64,000 nt of DNA from NCBI RefSeq assembly GCF_014651535.1, contig NZ_BMXB01000001.1:743470-807469 (forward strand), read 5' to 3'. Positions 1-7,997 of the stretch are shown piece by piece. Positions within the stretch are counted from its first letter, which is position 1; each line of letters starts with the position of its first letter. Source of the DNA: Salinimicrobium marinum (GTDB lineage Bacteria > Bacteroidota > Bacteroidia > Flavobacteriales > Flavobacteriaceae). Below the pieces are notes generated by a model, which was not told the origin of the DNA, made no database searches, and saw nothing but the letters and a program-made list of their open reading frames with translations. A program made the position numbers and the translations under genes.

Positions 1-8
1 GAAATTTT

Positions 9-833
9 TTAATCATGTAATTCCAGTTTGACGGCCCTGAACTCTTCCTCTTCATCACTGGAAATTCCAAGGGCTTGATAAATATACTGAAAAGTTGAAA
101 GTAGTTCAGGTTTTCCATCAACTAATGCAACATCATGTTCAAAATGTGCGCTCGGTTTATTATCGGCAGTTAAGATGGTCCATCCGTCTTTTAGCTGGTG
201 AATCCTTTGGGTGCCGGCATTTATCATTGGCTCAATGGCAACGATCATCCCTTCAATAAATTTTTTCCCTCTTCCTCTTTTTCCGTAGTTGGGCATTTCG
301 GGGTCTTCATGCATTTTCTTTCCAAGTCCGTGACCTACCAGTTCTCTTACTACTCCAAATCCATGTTTTTCTGCGTGTTGCTGAATGGCAAATCCCACAT
401 CTCCCACTCGGTTTCCTTGCTTAAACTCCCTGATTCCTATATAAAGAGATTCCTTTGTTACCTTCAGAAGCTTTTGGGTTTCAGGATCAATTTCTCCCAC
501 GGCAAAAGTATAGGCGTGATCTCCATAAAAACCGTTTTTCACTGCTCCACAATCTATAGAGATGATATCTCCTTCCTGTAAAGGTTTGTCATTGGGAATT
601 CCATGCACTACCTGCGCATTAGGGCTCATGCAAAGAGTGTTGGGGAAATCATACATTCCCAAAAAGCCGGGTATAGCTCCCTGATCTCTTATAAATTCTT
701 CCGCCAGTTTATCAAGCTTAAGAGTGGTCACTCCGGGTTTTATTTCAGGCGCCAGGATTCCAAGGGTTTTGGATACAATAAGGGCACTTTCCCGAAGGAG
801 TTCGATTTCTTCTCTGGACTTTGGAATGATCAT
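9..833 (-). CDS. map: Methionine aminopeptidase, type I
   Basis: Cytosolic metalloprotease that removes the initiator methionine from nascent proteins. The 274-residue protein is the usual length for type I enzymes without a zinc-finger extension. All five metal ligands of the pita-bread fold are visible: D94, D105, H168, E201 and E232, plus the substrate-contact histidines H77 and H175. The start ATG lies one base from the stop of the upstream HAD-like gene, so the two are probably co-transcribed. The stop codon is only 8 bases from the window edge, so downstream partners cannot be seen. Identification is firm from motif order and length. Confidence 0.97.
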   Translation of the reverse strand: MIIPKSREEIELLRESALIVSKTLGILAPEIKPGVTTLKLDKLAEEFIRDQGAIPGFLGMYDFPNTLCMSPNAQVVHGIPNDKPLQEGDIISIDCGAVKNGFYGDHAYTFAVGEIDPETQKLLKVTKESLYIGIREFKQGNRVGDVGFAIQQHAEKHGFGVVRELVGHGLGKKMHEDPEMPNYGKRGRGKKFIEGMIVAIEPMINAGTQRIHQLKDGWTILTADNKPSAHFEHDVALVDGKPELLSTFQYIYQALGISSDEEEEFRAVKLELHD

Positions 834-834
834 A

Positions 835-1245
835 TTACGTTTTTAAAAATTTCAATAACCCCTTTTTCTTCTTCATAACCTTAGGGGCTTCAGGCTTTGC
901 GGTGGTCAATGTATGGTAAATTTCGCCCCACGGAGGCAGGCCGTTAATATTGCGGTCGTCAATAAAAAGATCGGCAAGTATTTTTCGGCTTATTGCTTCT
1001 TCGTAGACTTCTTCAGGATAACTTTTATTAATGGCGTAAAAAGTAATTCCTTTTTTTTCGCAGAAGTCTACAGCTTCTTCAAGTTTTTCTCCGCTTCTAT
1101 AAGTCCATAGAATTAATAAATGCCCTTCCTCCTGTAATTTTTTTAAAGTCTCAAAAGCAAACATAATAGGCTTGCCAATTTCCGGATACCTGTTTTCTAC
1201 CAGGGTACCGTCAAAATCAACCGCTATGGTGAGCATTCTTGACAT
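835..1245 (-). CDS. HAD-superfamily hydrolase, BT0820-like
   Basis: A 136-residue cytosolic HAD-fold protein. HAD motif I is DFDGTLVE with D10 and D12 as nucleophile and acid/base. Motif IV is IDDRN (D96-D97). There is no cap domain, matching the minimal HAD type seen in Bacteroides BT0820-like phosphatases. The last 25 residues are lysine-rich and not conserved in the fold. Translation could also begin at M4. The physiological substrate is unknown. The gene lies immediately upstream of map on the same strand, suggesting co-transcription rather than shared function. Confidence 0.85.
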   Translation of the reverse strand: MSRMLTIAVDFDGTLVENRYPEIGKPIMFAFETLKKLQEEGHLLILWTYRSGEKLEEAVDFCEKKGITFYAINKSYPEEVYEEAISRKILADLFIDDRNINGLPPWGEIYHTLTTAKPEAPKVMKKKKGLLKFLKT

Positions 1246-1318
1246 AAAACAAAAATAAAAAGAATAACAGGATTATGCTAAAGCACTTCCAAAAAGAAGT
1301 TCTTCATTTTATCCTTTA

Positions 1319-1891
1319 TTATTCTGCGTAAGGATTTGTGTATTCTTCTCCAGAAACAATTTTGGCAATATCTTCTTCAAACGATTCCTGTGAAAATTCT
1401 ACAAAACGATTCACTTCCTCCTCATTTTTATAGAATATAATTGTCGGTACCATTTGAAATTCTGCAGTGTGCTCAACATTTTTAGGAAGGGTTTTATTTC
1501 TGTCTACTGCCACGATCTCCAGCTTTTCAAGGTCGTAATCTGATTCTTCCAAGATCTTAAACAGCTTTGGAATTTCCCTTTGACTATCGGCACACCAGGT
1601 ACCCATAAAAATTTCAATTTCGTAGTCATTGATATTGTTCTTAATAACTTCCAGAACTTCGGATGAAGGTTCATAAGAATTGAAAGTTGGTTCAAACCAG
1701 CTATTATAGGGTGCCTGTTGAAGGTCTTTTTTGGATATCACGCCGGTGAGCATTTCTTCCTGCTCTGCCTCCTGTTCTGCGATATTTTCGGTTGCTGCAG
1801 CAGTTTCACGTTCGTTAGCTTTATTTTCATTCGTGGCGTTTCCGCAACTAAGGGCTGCAGAAATAAAAAGTGCAATAGATAATACTTTCAT
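1319..1891 (-). CDS. Thioredoxin-family lipoprotein with CxxS active site
   Basis: Starts with a lipoprotein signal (hydrophobic stretch, lipobox SAALSC, acylated C16), then an acidic low-complexity linker to about residue 50, then a thioredoxin fold. The active site reads GTWCADSQ: the nucleophilic cysteine is C100, but the resolving cysteine is replaced by S103. The cis-proline motif MVPT (P149) is present. CxxS thioredoxins cannot cycle as normal dithiol reductases; the family precedent is monothiol, glutathione- or isomerase-type chemistry, or trapping of mixed disulfides. The ATG is one base beyond the gpmI stop, so the gene is the distal member of a gpmI transcript. Envelope location is inferred from the lipobox. 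Confidence 0.85.
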   Translation of the reverse strand: MKVLSIALFISAALSCGNATNENKANERETAAATENIAEQEAEQEEMLTGVISKKDLQQAPYNSWFEPTFNSYEPSSEVLEVIKNNINDYEIEIFMGTWCADSQREIPKLFKILEESDYDLEKLEIVAVDRNKTLPKNVEHTAEFQMVPTIIFYKNEEEVNRFVEFSQESFEEDIAKIVSGEEYTNPYAE

Positions 1892-1892
1892 A

Positions 1893-3413
1893 TTAAAAAA
1901 GAGGGTTTTGAGTCATTAAGTGGGGCTTTTCTATTCCCATTAGTTTGAGAATAGTCGGAGCAATGTCTCCTAACTTACCGTCTTTTATATTTTTTACATC
2001 TTTATCTACAAGAATAAAAGGAACAGGGTTTGTAGTGTGAGCTGTATTGGCACTACCGTCTGGATTGATCATCATATCACTGTTACCGTGATCGGCAATT
2101 ACTAATACAGAGTAGTCATTTTCAATAGCGGCATCAATTACCCCTTTTGCACATTCATCTACCGTTTCACAAGCTTTTACTGCCGCTTCGAATACTCCGG
2201 TGTGTCCCACCATATCGGGATTGGCAAAGTTGAGACAGATGAAATCTGCAGATTTGCTTTTGATCTCCGGAACGATTTTATCCCGAAGTTCATATGCACT
2301 CATTTCAGGTTGTAGATCGTAAGTAGCAACTTTCGGAGATTCTGCCATAATCCTTTTTTCCCCTTTAAAAGGAGCTTCCCTTCCGCCCGAAAAGAAGAAA
2401 GTAACATGAGGATATTTTTCTGTTTCGGCTATTCGAATCTGGGTTTTGCCTTCATGTTCCAGGACTTCTCCCAGGGTGGCTTCAATGTTTTCTTTGTTGT
2501 AAACCACCCTGATGTTCTTAAAATTTTTATTGTACATGGTCATGGTCACGTAGTACAAGGGTAGACTTTTCATTCCGTATTCCGGAAAATCTTCTTGGGA
2601 AAGGGCCTGGGTTAACTGGCGACCTCGATCTGTACGGAAATTAAAAAATATAACTACTTCCTCTTCTTTTAGTGTCGCTACAGGATTTCCGGCGACATCG
2701 GTCATTACTATAGGCTTGATAAACTCATCGGTGATTTCCTCGTTATAACTTTTCTGAATAGCCTCAGAAGCATTTTGAGTTTTCTCACCTTTTCCACGAA
2801 CTATTAAGTCGTAAGCCTGCTGAACCCTTTCCCATCGATTATCGCGATCCATGGCATAATATCTTCCAATGACAGAAGCCAGTTTTGCATTGGTTTTCTT
2901 TAAATGAACATCTATTTCTTCAATGAATCCTTTTCCCGAAAATGGATCAACATCACGACCATCGGTGAAAGCGTGAAGGTATTTTTCCTTAATTCCAAAT
3001 TCTTCTGCTGCAGTTAATAAACCTTTTAAATGATCTATATGGGAATGAACCCCTCCATCACTTAGTAGCCCCATGAAATGTATGGGTTTATTATTGGTTT
3101 TGGCATAATTGAAGGCCTGTTCTAAAACAGGTTCCTTAATTAAAGTATTATTCTCGACTGCAAGGTTTATTTTAGCAAGATCCTGATATACAATACGCCC
3201 GGCGCCAAGATTCATGTGACCAACTTCGCTGTTTCCCATCTGTCCTTCGGGTAACCCAACATTCATCCCATCTGTCCTCAATTGAGCGGTGGGATATTTC
3301 ATCATAAGTGAATCTATATAAGGAGTATTGGCTTGTGCAATTGCGGAGGTTTTTTCATCCTGAGAGATCCCCCAGCCGTCCAGGATCATTAAAATTACTT
3401 TCTTATTCATCAA
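1893..3413 (-). CDS. gpmI: 2,3-bisphosphoglycerate-independent phosphoglycerate mutase
   Basis: Interconverts 3- and 2-phosphoglycerate in glycolysis and gluconeogenesis using two metal ions and a phosphoserine intermediate. The 506-residue length is standard. D12 in the motif LMILDGWG and the catalytic serine S62 in GQMGNSEVGH are visible, as are the late metal-binding motifs VIADHGNSD and NTAHTTNPVP. Two adjacent methionines start the protein and either could be used. The gene is followed at 1-base distance by the thioredoxin-like lipoprotein gene. Upstream lie 270 bases shared with the divergent L,D-transpeptidase gene. Confidence 0.97.
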   Translation of the reverse strand: MMNKKVILMILDGWGISQDEKTSAIAQANTPYIDSLMMKYPTAQLRTDGMNVGLPEGQMGNSEVGHMNLGAGRIVYQDLAKINLAVENNTLIKEPVLEQAFNYAKTNNKPIHFMGLLSDGGVHSHIDHLKGLLTAAEEFGIKEKYLHAFTDGRDVDPFSGKGFIEEIDVHLKKTNAKLASVIGRYYAMDRDNRWERVQQAYDLIVRGKGEKTQNASEAIQKSYNEEITDEFIKPIVMTDVAGNPVATLKEEEVVIFFNFRTDRGRQLTQALSQEDFPEYGMKSLPLYYVTMTMYNKNFKNIRVVYNKENIEATLGEVLEHEGKTQIRIAETEKYPHVTFFFSGGREAPFKGEKRIMAESPKVATYDLQPEMSAYELRDKIVPEIKSKSADFICLNFANPDMVGHTGVFEAAVKACETVDECAKGVIDAAIENDYSVLVIADHGNSDMMINPDGSANTAHTTNPVPFILVDKDVKNIKDGKLGDIAPTILKLMGIEKPHLMTQNPLF

Positions 3414-3686
3414 AAAAATATTTTCGTAAAGATACGAAACAAAATCACTTTTTGATAGATGGACAGAGGGAAGCTTCCCTGAAGATACTAACGAAAACCA
3501 TTGAATTTTTTATTTTTTTTTCTTATTTCTGAAAATTAACGTACGGCAGACAATAAAAATACCTTTCCAGGGTTATCATTTGGCTGGTATATGTTGAAAG
3601 TTTAATTTACAGCAAGTTATTTTATTGTAAAACCGGTATGGTATCATTGTTGAAATATTTAAAACACAACACTAAAAAACCATTTT

Positions 3687-4439
3687 ATGCTAAACAAATT
3701 TCTATTGCTAACTGCGTTTGTAACCGCTTCTTTTGCTTTCACAACTAATTTAGGATCTACTACATATCTTTCTGAAAAAGAAGAAGTTATAGATGAAGTA
3801 ACTTCAGAAAAGACTACTATTGCTCTTACCGCAGATGAAGAAATTAATCTTCTATACAAGACTTTTTCCGACAATAATGTATCCATGCCATCTCTTATTT
3901 CCTTTAAGAGTGCGTTAACAGGTTATGCTATATTAGTGGATGAAGGAAAGATCAAGAATGAACTTTTAACCATAGTGGATTTCAGTCTGTCTTCAGATAA
4001 AAAAAGAATGTGGATTCTGGATATGACTACCAATGAGGTGTTGTATCATACTTACGTAGCTCACGGAAGAAATACCGGAGGAAAAATGGCTACTAAATTT
4101 TCTAATAAATCTAATTCTTTTCAAAGTTCCCTGGGTTTTTATGTTACCGCGGAAACTTACTACGGTAAAAACGGATTATCTCTTTTTATAGACGGGATGG
4201 AAGAAGGAATCAATAGTAATGCCCGAAATAGATATGTTGTAATGCATGGTGCGGCTTATGCCAACCCCGATTTTATTGAGAAAACCGGGAGATTGGGTAG
4301 AAGCCTTGGGTGTCCTGCAATACCACAGGCTTTAACTAAAGAGGTCATTGAATTGATCAAAGGCGAATCTGCTTTATTCATTTATCATCCAAATAAAGAA
4401 TACGCTAAAAATTCAAAATATGTAAATCAGGCTGTTTAA
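3687..4439 (+). CDS. Secreted murein L,D-transpeptidase catalytic-domain protein (YkuD_2 type)
   Basis: A 250-residue exported protein with an N-terminal signal peptide (to about residue 18). The rest is the catalytic fold of the murein L,D-transpeptidase family common in Bacteroidetes. The catalytic cysteine C209 sits in GRSLGCPAI and the upstream histidine H188 in VVMHGAAY, matching the H...S-x-G-C pattern. It is expected to act on peptidoglycan stem peptides in the periplasm; whether it cross-links or attaches proteins cannot be told. Its stop codon overlaps the stop of the convergent, larger L,D-transpeptidase gene. Confidence 0.88.
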   Translation: MLNKFLLLTAFVTASFAFTTNLGSTTYLSEKEEVIDEVTSEKTTIALTADEEINLLYKTFSDNNVSMPSLISFKSALTGYAILVDEGKIKNELLTIVDFSLSSDKKRMWILDMTTNEVLYHTYVAHGRNTGGKMATKFSNKSNSFQSSLGFYVTAETYYGKNGLSLFIDGMEEGINSNARNRYVVMHGAAYANPDFIEKTGRLGRSLGCPAIPQALTKEVIELIKGESALFIYHPNKEYAKNSKYVNQAV

Positions 4440-6091
4440 TTTCTCTGAAGGGCAGTATAAATTTCTTTGTCTAGCTCATAAACATCCTCAGTAAAGACAG
4501 TATTCCCATTGTCCCTCCAGGCGGTCCAGTAAAAATGGTGAACCCGGATGGGACTTTTTATTGGTACCTGTATGGTCTCGCCAGATGCAACTGTTTCATT
4601 GATCTTTTCCATATTCCAGTCTTCCTGGCCATCTAATAAATAATTTGCCAGATCAAGTACATCCTGAACCCTTACACAACCAGAACTGGCTGCTCTTTCA
4701 TTTTGCTCAAATAAATCTTTAGAAGGGGTATCATGAAGATAAATCGCATAATCATTCGGATAAATAATTTTCACCTTTCCCAATGGATTGGCGGGTCCCG
4801 ATTCCTGTACAAACCGATAGCTCTGCACCTCGTCACCGGACCAGTTAATAGATGATGGATTGATTGCTTCTCCTTCAGCTGATAGTACAGACATGTTACG
4901 GCTGCTCAGGTAATCTGGATTTTTTGAAGCTGCGGGAATCACATCTTCATTTTTGATGGTCGAGGGAATATTCCATTCGGGGTTCAGGACAATATATTGA
5001 AGGGAGTCACTAAAAATAGGAGTAGGGCGCTCTTTTGTTCCTGCAATCACCTTATGTTCCCTTACCGTTTCACCACCTTTTACTACGGTCAATTCGTAGG
5101 CGGGAATATTGATGAGTATGTAATGTTCCCCAAGATCCCTAGGGTACCATCTCCATCTTTCGAGATTTGCCAGGATCTGGAAATACCGGTCTTCAGGACT
5201 CATATTTAATTCCCGAATAGTAGAATTCCCTAAAATAGCATCTGTTTGAAGACCTTTTCTATGCTGAAAATTGTTGACAGCATCCTGCAGTCTTTCATCA
5301 TACAAATTTCCTTCTGAAGTGTAATCTTTATCAAGAAAGTTTAATGTCTTTAGACGTTCAGTAATAGCAGCAATACGTTCATCTTCGTCCCCCGGTTTGA
5401 TCAATTCCCCCTCCGGAATTTTTTGGATGGAGATATCTTCTTCCTTCAGTTTTTCGTATTCCCCTAAGGCCTTTTTAAGATCGGAATATACCTGATGTTT
5501 GGGTTTAAGATCGGTTATTGCATCTTCAATGTTGCCGTTTTCAGCAACATCCTGCAGTAGTTTCTGAAGGTCTTTCTGCTTTCTTTTTACACCCCAGATC
5601 TCATACATGCTTTTGGGATCTAGTTTTCCGTAATATAAATGTGAGGCATATTCAAAAAAGGCATCGGTGAGAAGTAGTTCCATCCTGGCTTTTTCTTTTG
5701 CAGAAAGATCCCCGGGATCATCCATTAAATCTTCCAATTCACTGCCGTGATAATCCAGAAACTGAAGTCCCTCTTCATTAGATTTTTTTAATTCTCTGTA
5801 GAAATCTCTCCTTATTTCGGCATCTCCCCATACAGCCAGATTGGACCGACTGTTGTAAAAATTTTCAAGCTCTTTTTGGTTCAATAACTGATTCCCAATA
5901 TTCTTCAGATTTCCGGAGATTTCTTCTGAGGAAATTTCAATATCCTCTCCGGCACCATTTCCAAACAAGTTGCCAAAAAAGGAATTGTCGTCATTTTCAC
6001 TGCCTTCAGATCCGTTATTACAGGAGGCGACGACCAAAGTCAGGAGTAAAATAGCAGACAAATAGGTGTATTTGTTGATCTTCTTTTTCAT
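4436..6091 (-). CDS. L,D-transpeptidase lipoprotein, YcbB/LdtD-like
   Basis: Start chosen at the internal ATG that places a lipoprotein signal (LTLVVASC) at the N terminus; an upstream in-frame ATG would add 32 residues that bury it. The 551-residue protein then has a helical LDT scaffold, a peptidoglycan-binding-like helical segment (RLQDAVNNFQHRKGLQTD) and a C-terminal YkuD domain. The YkuD domain carries the motifs YLHDTPSK and SSGCVRVQD with the catalytic cysteine. Enzymes of this architecture form 3-3 cross-links in peptidoglycan. The gene is convergent with a second L,D-transpeptidase and the two stops overlap. The long scaffold insert between the PG-binding and catalytic parts is typical of the YcbB group. 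Confidence 0.88.
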   Translation of the reverse strand: MKKKINKYTYLSAILLLTLVVASCNNGSEGSENDDNSFFGNLFGNGAGEDIEISSEEISGNLKNIGNQLLNQKELENFYNSRSNLAVWGDAEIRRDFYRELKKSNEEGLQFLDYHGSELEDLMDDPGDLSAKEKARMELLLTDAFFEYASHLYYGKLDPKSMYEIWGVKRKQKDLQKLLQDVAENGNIEDAITDLKPKHQVYSDLKKALGEYEKLKEEDISIQKIPEGELIKPGDEDERIAAITERLKTLNFLDKDYTSEGNLYDERLQDAVNNFQHRKGLQTDAILGNSTIRELNMSPEDRYFQILANLERWRWYPRDLGEHYILINIPAYELTVVKGGETVREHKVIAGTKERPTPIFSDSLQYIVLNPEWNIPSTIKNEDVIPAASKNPDYLSSRNMSVLSAEGEAINPSSINWSGDEVQSYRFVQESGPANPLGKVKIIYPNDYAIYLHDTPSKDLFEQNERAASSGCVRVQDVLDLANYLLDGQEDWNMEKINETVASGETIQVPIKSPIRVHHFYWTAWRDNGNTVFTEDVYELDKEIYTALQRN

Positions 6092-6323
6092 AAGATAATT
6101 TTGATTTGGATACTGGATGATTTCAGGGAATGTGCTTTCCGGTATGAAAAATAGCTTCTTAAGAGCCTTAAATGAAAAAATCTTCAACTTTTATTATTTT
6201 TCATTAAGAGCGAAAAATAGTTTTTTCGGTTTAATTCTCTTTTCTGCACAATACAAAACCGGAAGGGGAAAAGAGATCTCTTCTCCTGCCGGTTTAAATT
6301 TTTCAGAGATATTTCAGCCGTAT

Positions 6324-6620
6324 TTACTCAGCTTCTACCTGTACATCCCGATAATCTTCATGACGTTCAAACTGTCTTGCAGCATAAGCGCATAAAGGAT
6401 CGATCTTGAAATTATTTTTACGGGCATATTCTACACTGTGTTTTACCAAAGCGCTTGCCAGGCCTTTGCCTTCCATTTCGGGTTCGGTCTCGGTATGGTC
6501 AAGGGTAATAACTCCATTGTCCATTTTTTTGTAGGTTAATTCCGCTACAATATCACCGTCTTTTTCAATATAGAACATTCCGTTGCCGTCCTGCTCTTTC
6601 TGCTGAATATTTTTATCCAT
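6324..6620 (-). CDS. Small GNAT-family N-acetyltransferase (COG2388, YidJ-like)
   Basis: A 98-residue minimal GNAT protein. The acetyl-CoA loop is approximated by EMEGKGLASALVKHSVEYA, and the segment ITLDHTETEPEMEG precedes it. The C-terminal part has the motif PLCAYAARQF typical of the small GNAT_14/COG2388 group. The substrate is unknown. Its start codon overlaps the 3' end of clpP by 8 bases, so translation is probably coupled to clpP. Whether this reflects functional linkage or only compact packing is open. Confidence 0.82.
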   Translation of the reverse strand: MDKNIQQKEQDGNGMFYIEKDGDIVAELTYKKMDNGVITLDHTETEPEMEGKGLASALVKHSVEYARKNNFKIDPLCAYAARQFERHEDYRDVQVEAE

Positions 6621-7176
6621 TTTTGTTTCCTTTTTTGATTTCGTCTACGATTCCATATTCAATAGATTCAGATGCATCCATCCAGTAATCTCTGTTGAAA
6701 TCTTTGATGATTCTTTCGTAATCCTGTCCACAGTTTTCTGCAAGGATTCTTGCACTTTGTTCTTTTATCTTCAGTATTTCTGCGGCCTGAATTTCAATAT
6801 TGGAAGCCTGACCCTGCGCACCGCCACTTGGCTGGTGGATCATCACTTTTGCATGAGGCTGAATGAAACGTCTGCCTTTAGCTCCGGCTGAAAGTAAAAT
6901 GGAAGCCATGGAGGCCGCAAGTCCGGAACAGATTGTGGATACGGGGCTATTCAGGGAAAGCATGGTGTCATATATTGCAAATCCAGAGGTAACATAGCCC
7001 CCGGGACTGCTTAAATAAAACTGAATCTCTTCGTCGCTTTCAGAATCCAGGTAAAGCATTCTTTCAATTACGTGCCGTGCACTTTTTTCGTCTACCTGTC
7101 CCCACAGGAATACTTTTCTGTCTTTTAATAAGGTGTTATCTATTAAATCCTGAGTTTTACTAGGTTTATCTTTCAT
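6613..7176 (-). CDS. clpP: ATP-dependent Clp protease proteolytic subunit
   Basis: Serine protease subunit that forms the tetradecameric chamber partnered by ClpX or ClpA/C. The catalytic triad is visible: S89 in GLAASMAS, H114 in MIHQPSGG and D163 in NRDYWMD. The 187-residue length is slightly short, with little N-terminal propeptide. The usual neighbours tig and clpX are absent here; instead a GNAT gene overlaps the 3' end and another GNAT gene is divergent 40 bases away. clpS, encoding the N-end-rule adaptor, is elsewhere in the window. Confidence 0.95.
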   Translation of the reverse strand: MKDKPSKTQDLIDNTLLKDRKVFLWGQVDEKSARHVIERMLYLDSESDEEIQFYLSSPGGYVTSGFAIYDTMLSLNSPVSTICSGLAASMASILLSAGAKGRRFIQPHAKVMIHQPSGGAQGQASNIEIQAAEILKIKEQSARILAENCGQDYERIIKDFNRDYWMDASESIEYGIVDEIKKGNKNG

Positions 7177-7216
7177 TGGTCTGCTTTAAATCTGATTTAT
7201 ATAATTAGTTAAAAAT

Positions 7217-7669
7217 ATGACTATTTTTGCAGAAAAACCGGATATGCAACTGGCATTTAACAAGATTTTAAAGGAAGAAATCCCGCTGATTCTTCCGTTT
7301 ATACAAACCCTTATGGGAAATCAATTTTCAAATGAAATACTTACAGAAAGATTTACCGAAATGTTTGGACAAAATTATGAATGCCGCGGCATTTTTCTAA
7401 ACGGCGAACTGGTAGGGGTGTTCGGACTATGGTTTATGACCAGGCATTACGCAGGTCGATCTTGCGAGCCAGATCATATCTACATTGATGAAAAGCACAG
7501 GAATAAAGGTATAGGTAAGAGGTTATTTGAATTTATCTATAGCTATGCGGAGGAAAGAGGCTGTGAGACTTCAGAATTAAATAGTTATGTAAGTAATTAC
7601 CGGTCGCACAAGTTTTATTTGAATGAAGGTTATGATATCAAAGGATATCATTTTCTAAAAAAGCTGTAA
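7217..7669 (+). CDS. GNAT-family N-acetyltransferase
   Basis: Single-domain GNAT acetyltransferase. The acetyl-CoA binding loop is RNKGIGKRLFEFI, preceded by the beta strand DHIYIDEKH, and the C terminus has the fold-closing RSHKFYLNEGY motif. The substrate is not predictable. A TANNTTTG box (TATTTTTG, 7222-7229) lies inside the first codons of this reading, so the mRNA may begin downstream and use the second ATG at 7244 (product beginning MQLAFNK). I cannot decide between these starts. The gene is divergent from clpP and is followed by tRNA-Gly. Confidence 0.85.
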   Translation: MTIFAEKPDMQLAFNKILKEEIPLILPFIQTLMGNQFSNEILTERFTEMFGQNYECRGIFLNGELVGVFGLWFMTRHYAGRSCEPDHIYIDEKHRNKGIGKRLFEFIYSYAEERGCETSELNSYVSNYRSHKFYLNEGYDIKGYHFLKKL

Positions 7670-7675
7670 AATTGT

Positions 7676-7707
7676 TTGGAAGAATAAAAACTTAAATTCT
7701 ATATTTG
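7676..7707 (+). promoter_or_regulatory. Bacteroidetes-type promoter of tRNA-Gly
   Basis: TTTG with TTG at 7676-7678, a 21-base spacer, then TATATTTG at 7700-7707, matching the TTG-N17-23-TANNTTTG consensus of flavobacterial primary sigma factor. It lies 10 bases before the mature tRNA-Gly. Confidence 0.75.
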
Positions 7708-7717
7708 TGGTGTAATT

Positions 7718-7790
7718 GCGGGAGTAGCTCAGTTGGTAGAGCGTCAGCCTTCCAAGCTGAATGTCGCCGGTTCGAACCCGGTCTCCCGCT
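7718..7790 (+). tRNA. tRNA-Gly (anticodon UCC)
   Basis: A 73-base cloverleaf. The acceptor arms GCGGGAG and CTCCCGC pair perfectly, the D arm carries AGTTGGTAGA, the anticodon stem TCAGC/GCTGA encloses the loop CTTCCAA with anticodon TCC, and the T arm contains GGTTCGAACC. CCA is not encoded. A promoter lies directly upstream and a terminator hairpin 8 bases downstream, so this is a single-gene transcription unit. Confidence 0.97.
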
Positions 7791-7797
7791 CACCAAA

Positions 7798-7829
7798 AGA
7801 CTTCGTTGAAAAGCGAGGTCTTTTTTTTT
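7798..7829 (+). terminator. Intrinsic terminator after tRNA-Gly
   Basis: Hairpin AGACTTCG ... CGAGGTCT with an 8-base loop, followed by nine T residues. It lies 8 bases past the tRNA 3' end. Confidence 0.85.
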
Positions 7830-7942
7830 ATTTTTTTTGGCATGTGCTCAAAAAAGCTTGCCGGGTGAGAAGCCTGTCCAGAGCGAGCACCGTTAAATGT
7901 TTTGCCTATCCCGTATTGCAGGCACACCTTGGGTGGAGGGAA

Positions 7943-7976
7943 ATAAAAAAAACCGAACATTTCTGTCCGGTTTTGG
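7943..7976 (-). terminator. Intrinsic terminator of rho
   Basis: On the minus strand the hairpin AAACCGGACAG ... TGTTCGGTTT is followed by a T-rich run (A-tract at 7943-7952 on the plus strand). It lies 22 bases beyond the rho stop. Confidence 0.75.
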
Positions 7977-7997
7977 TATCAAAAGAAAAAGTCTTTG

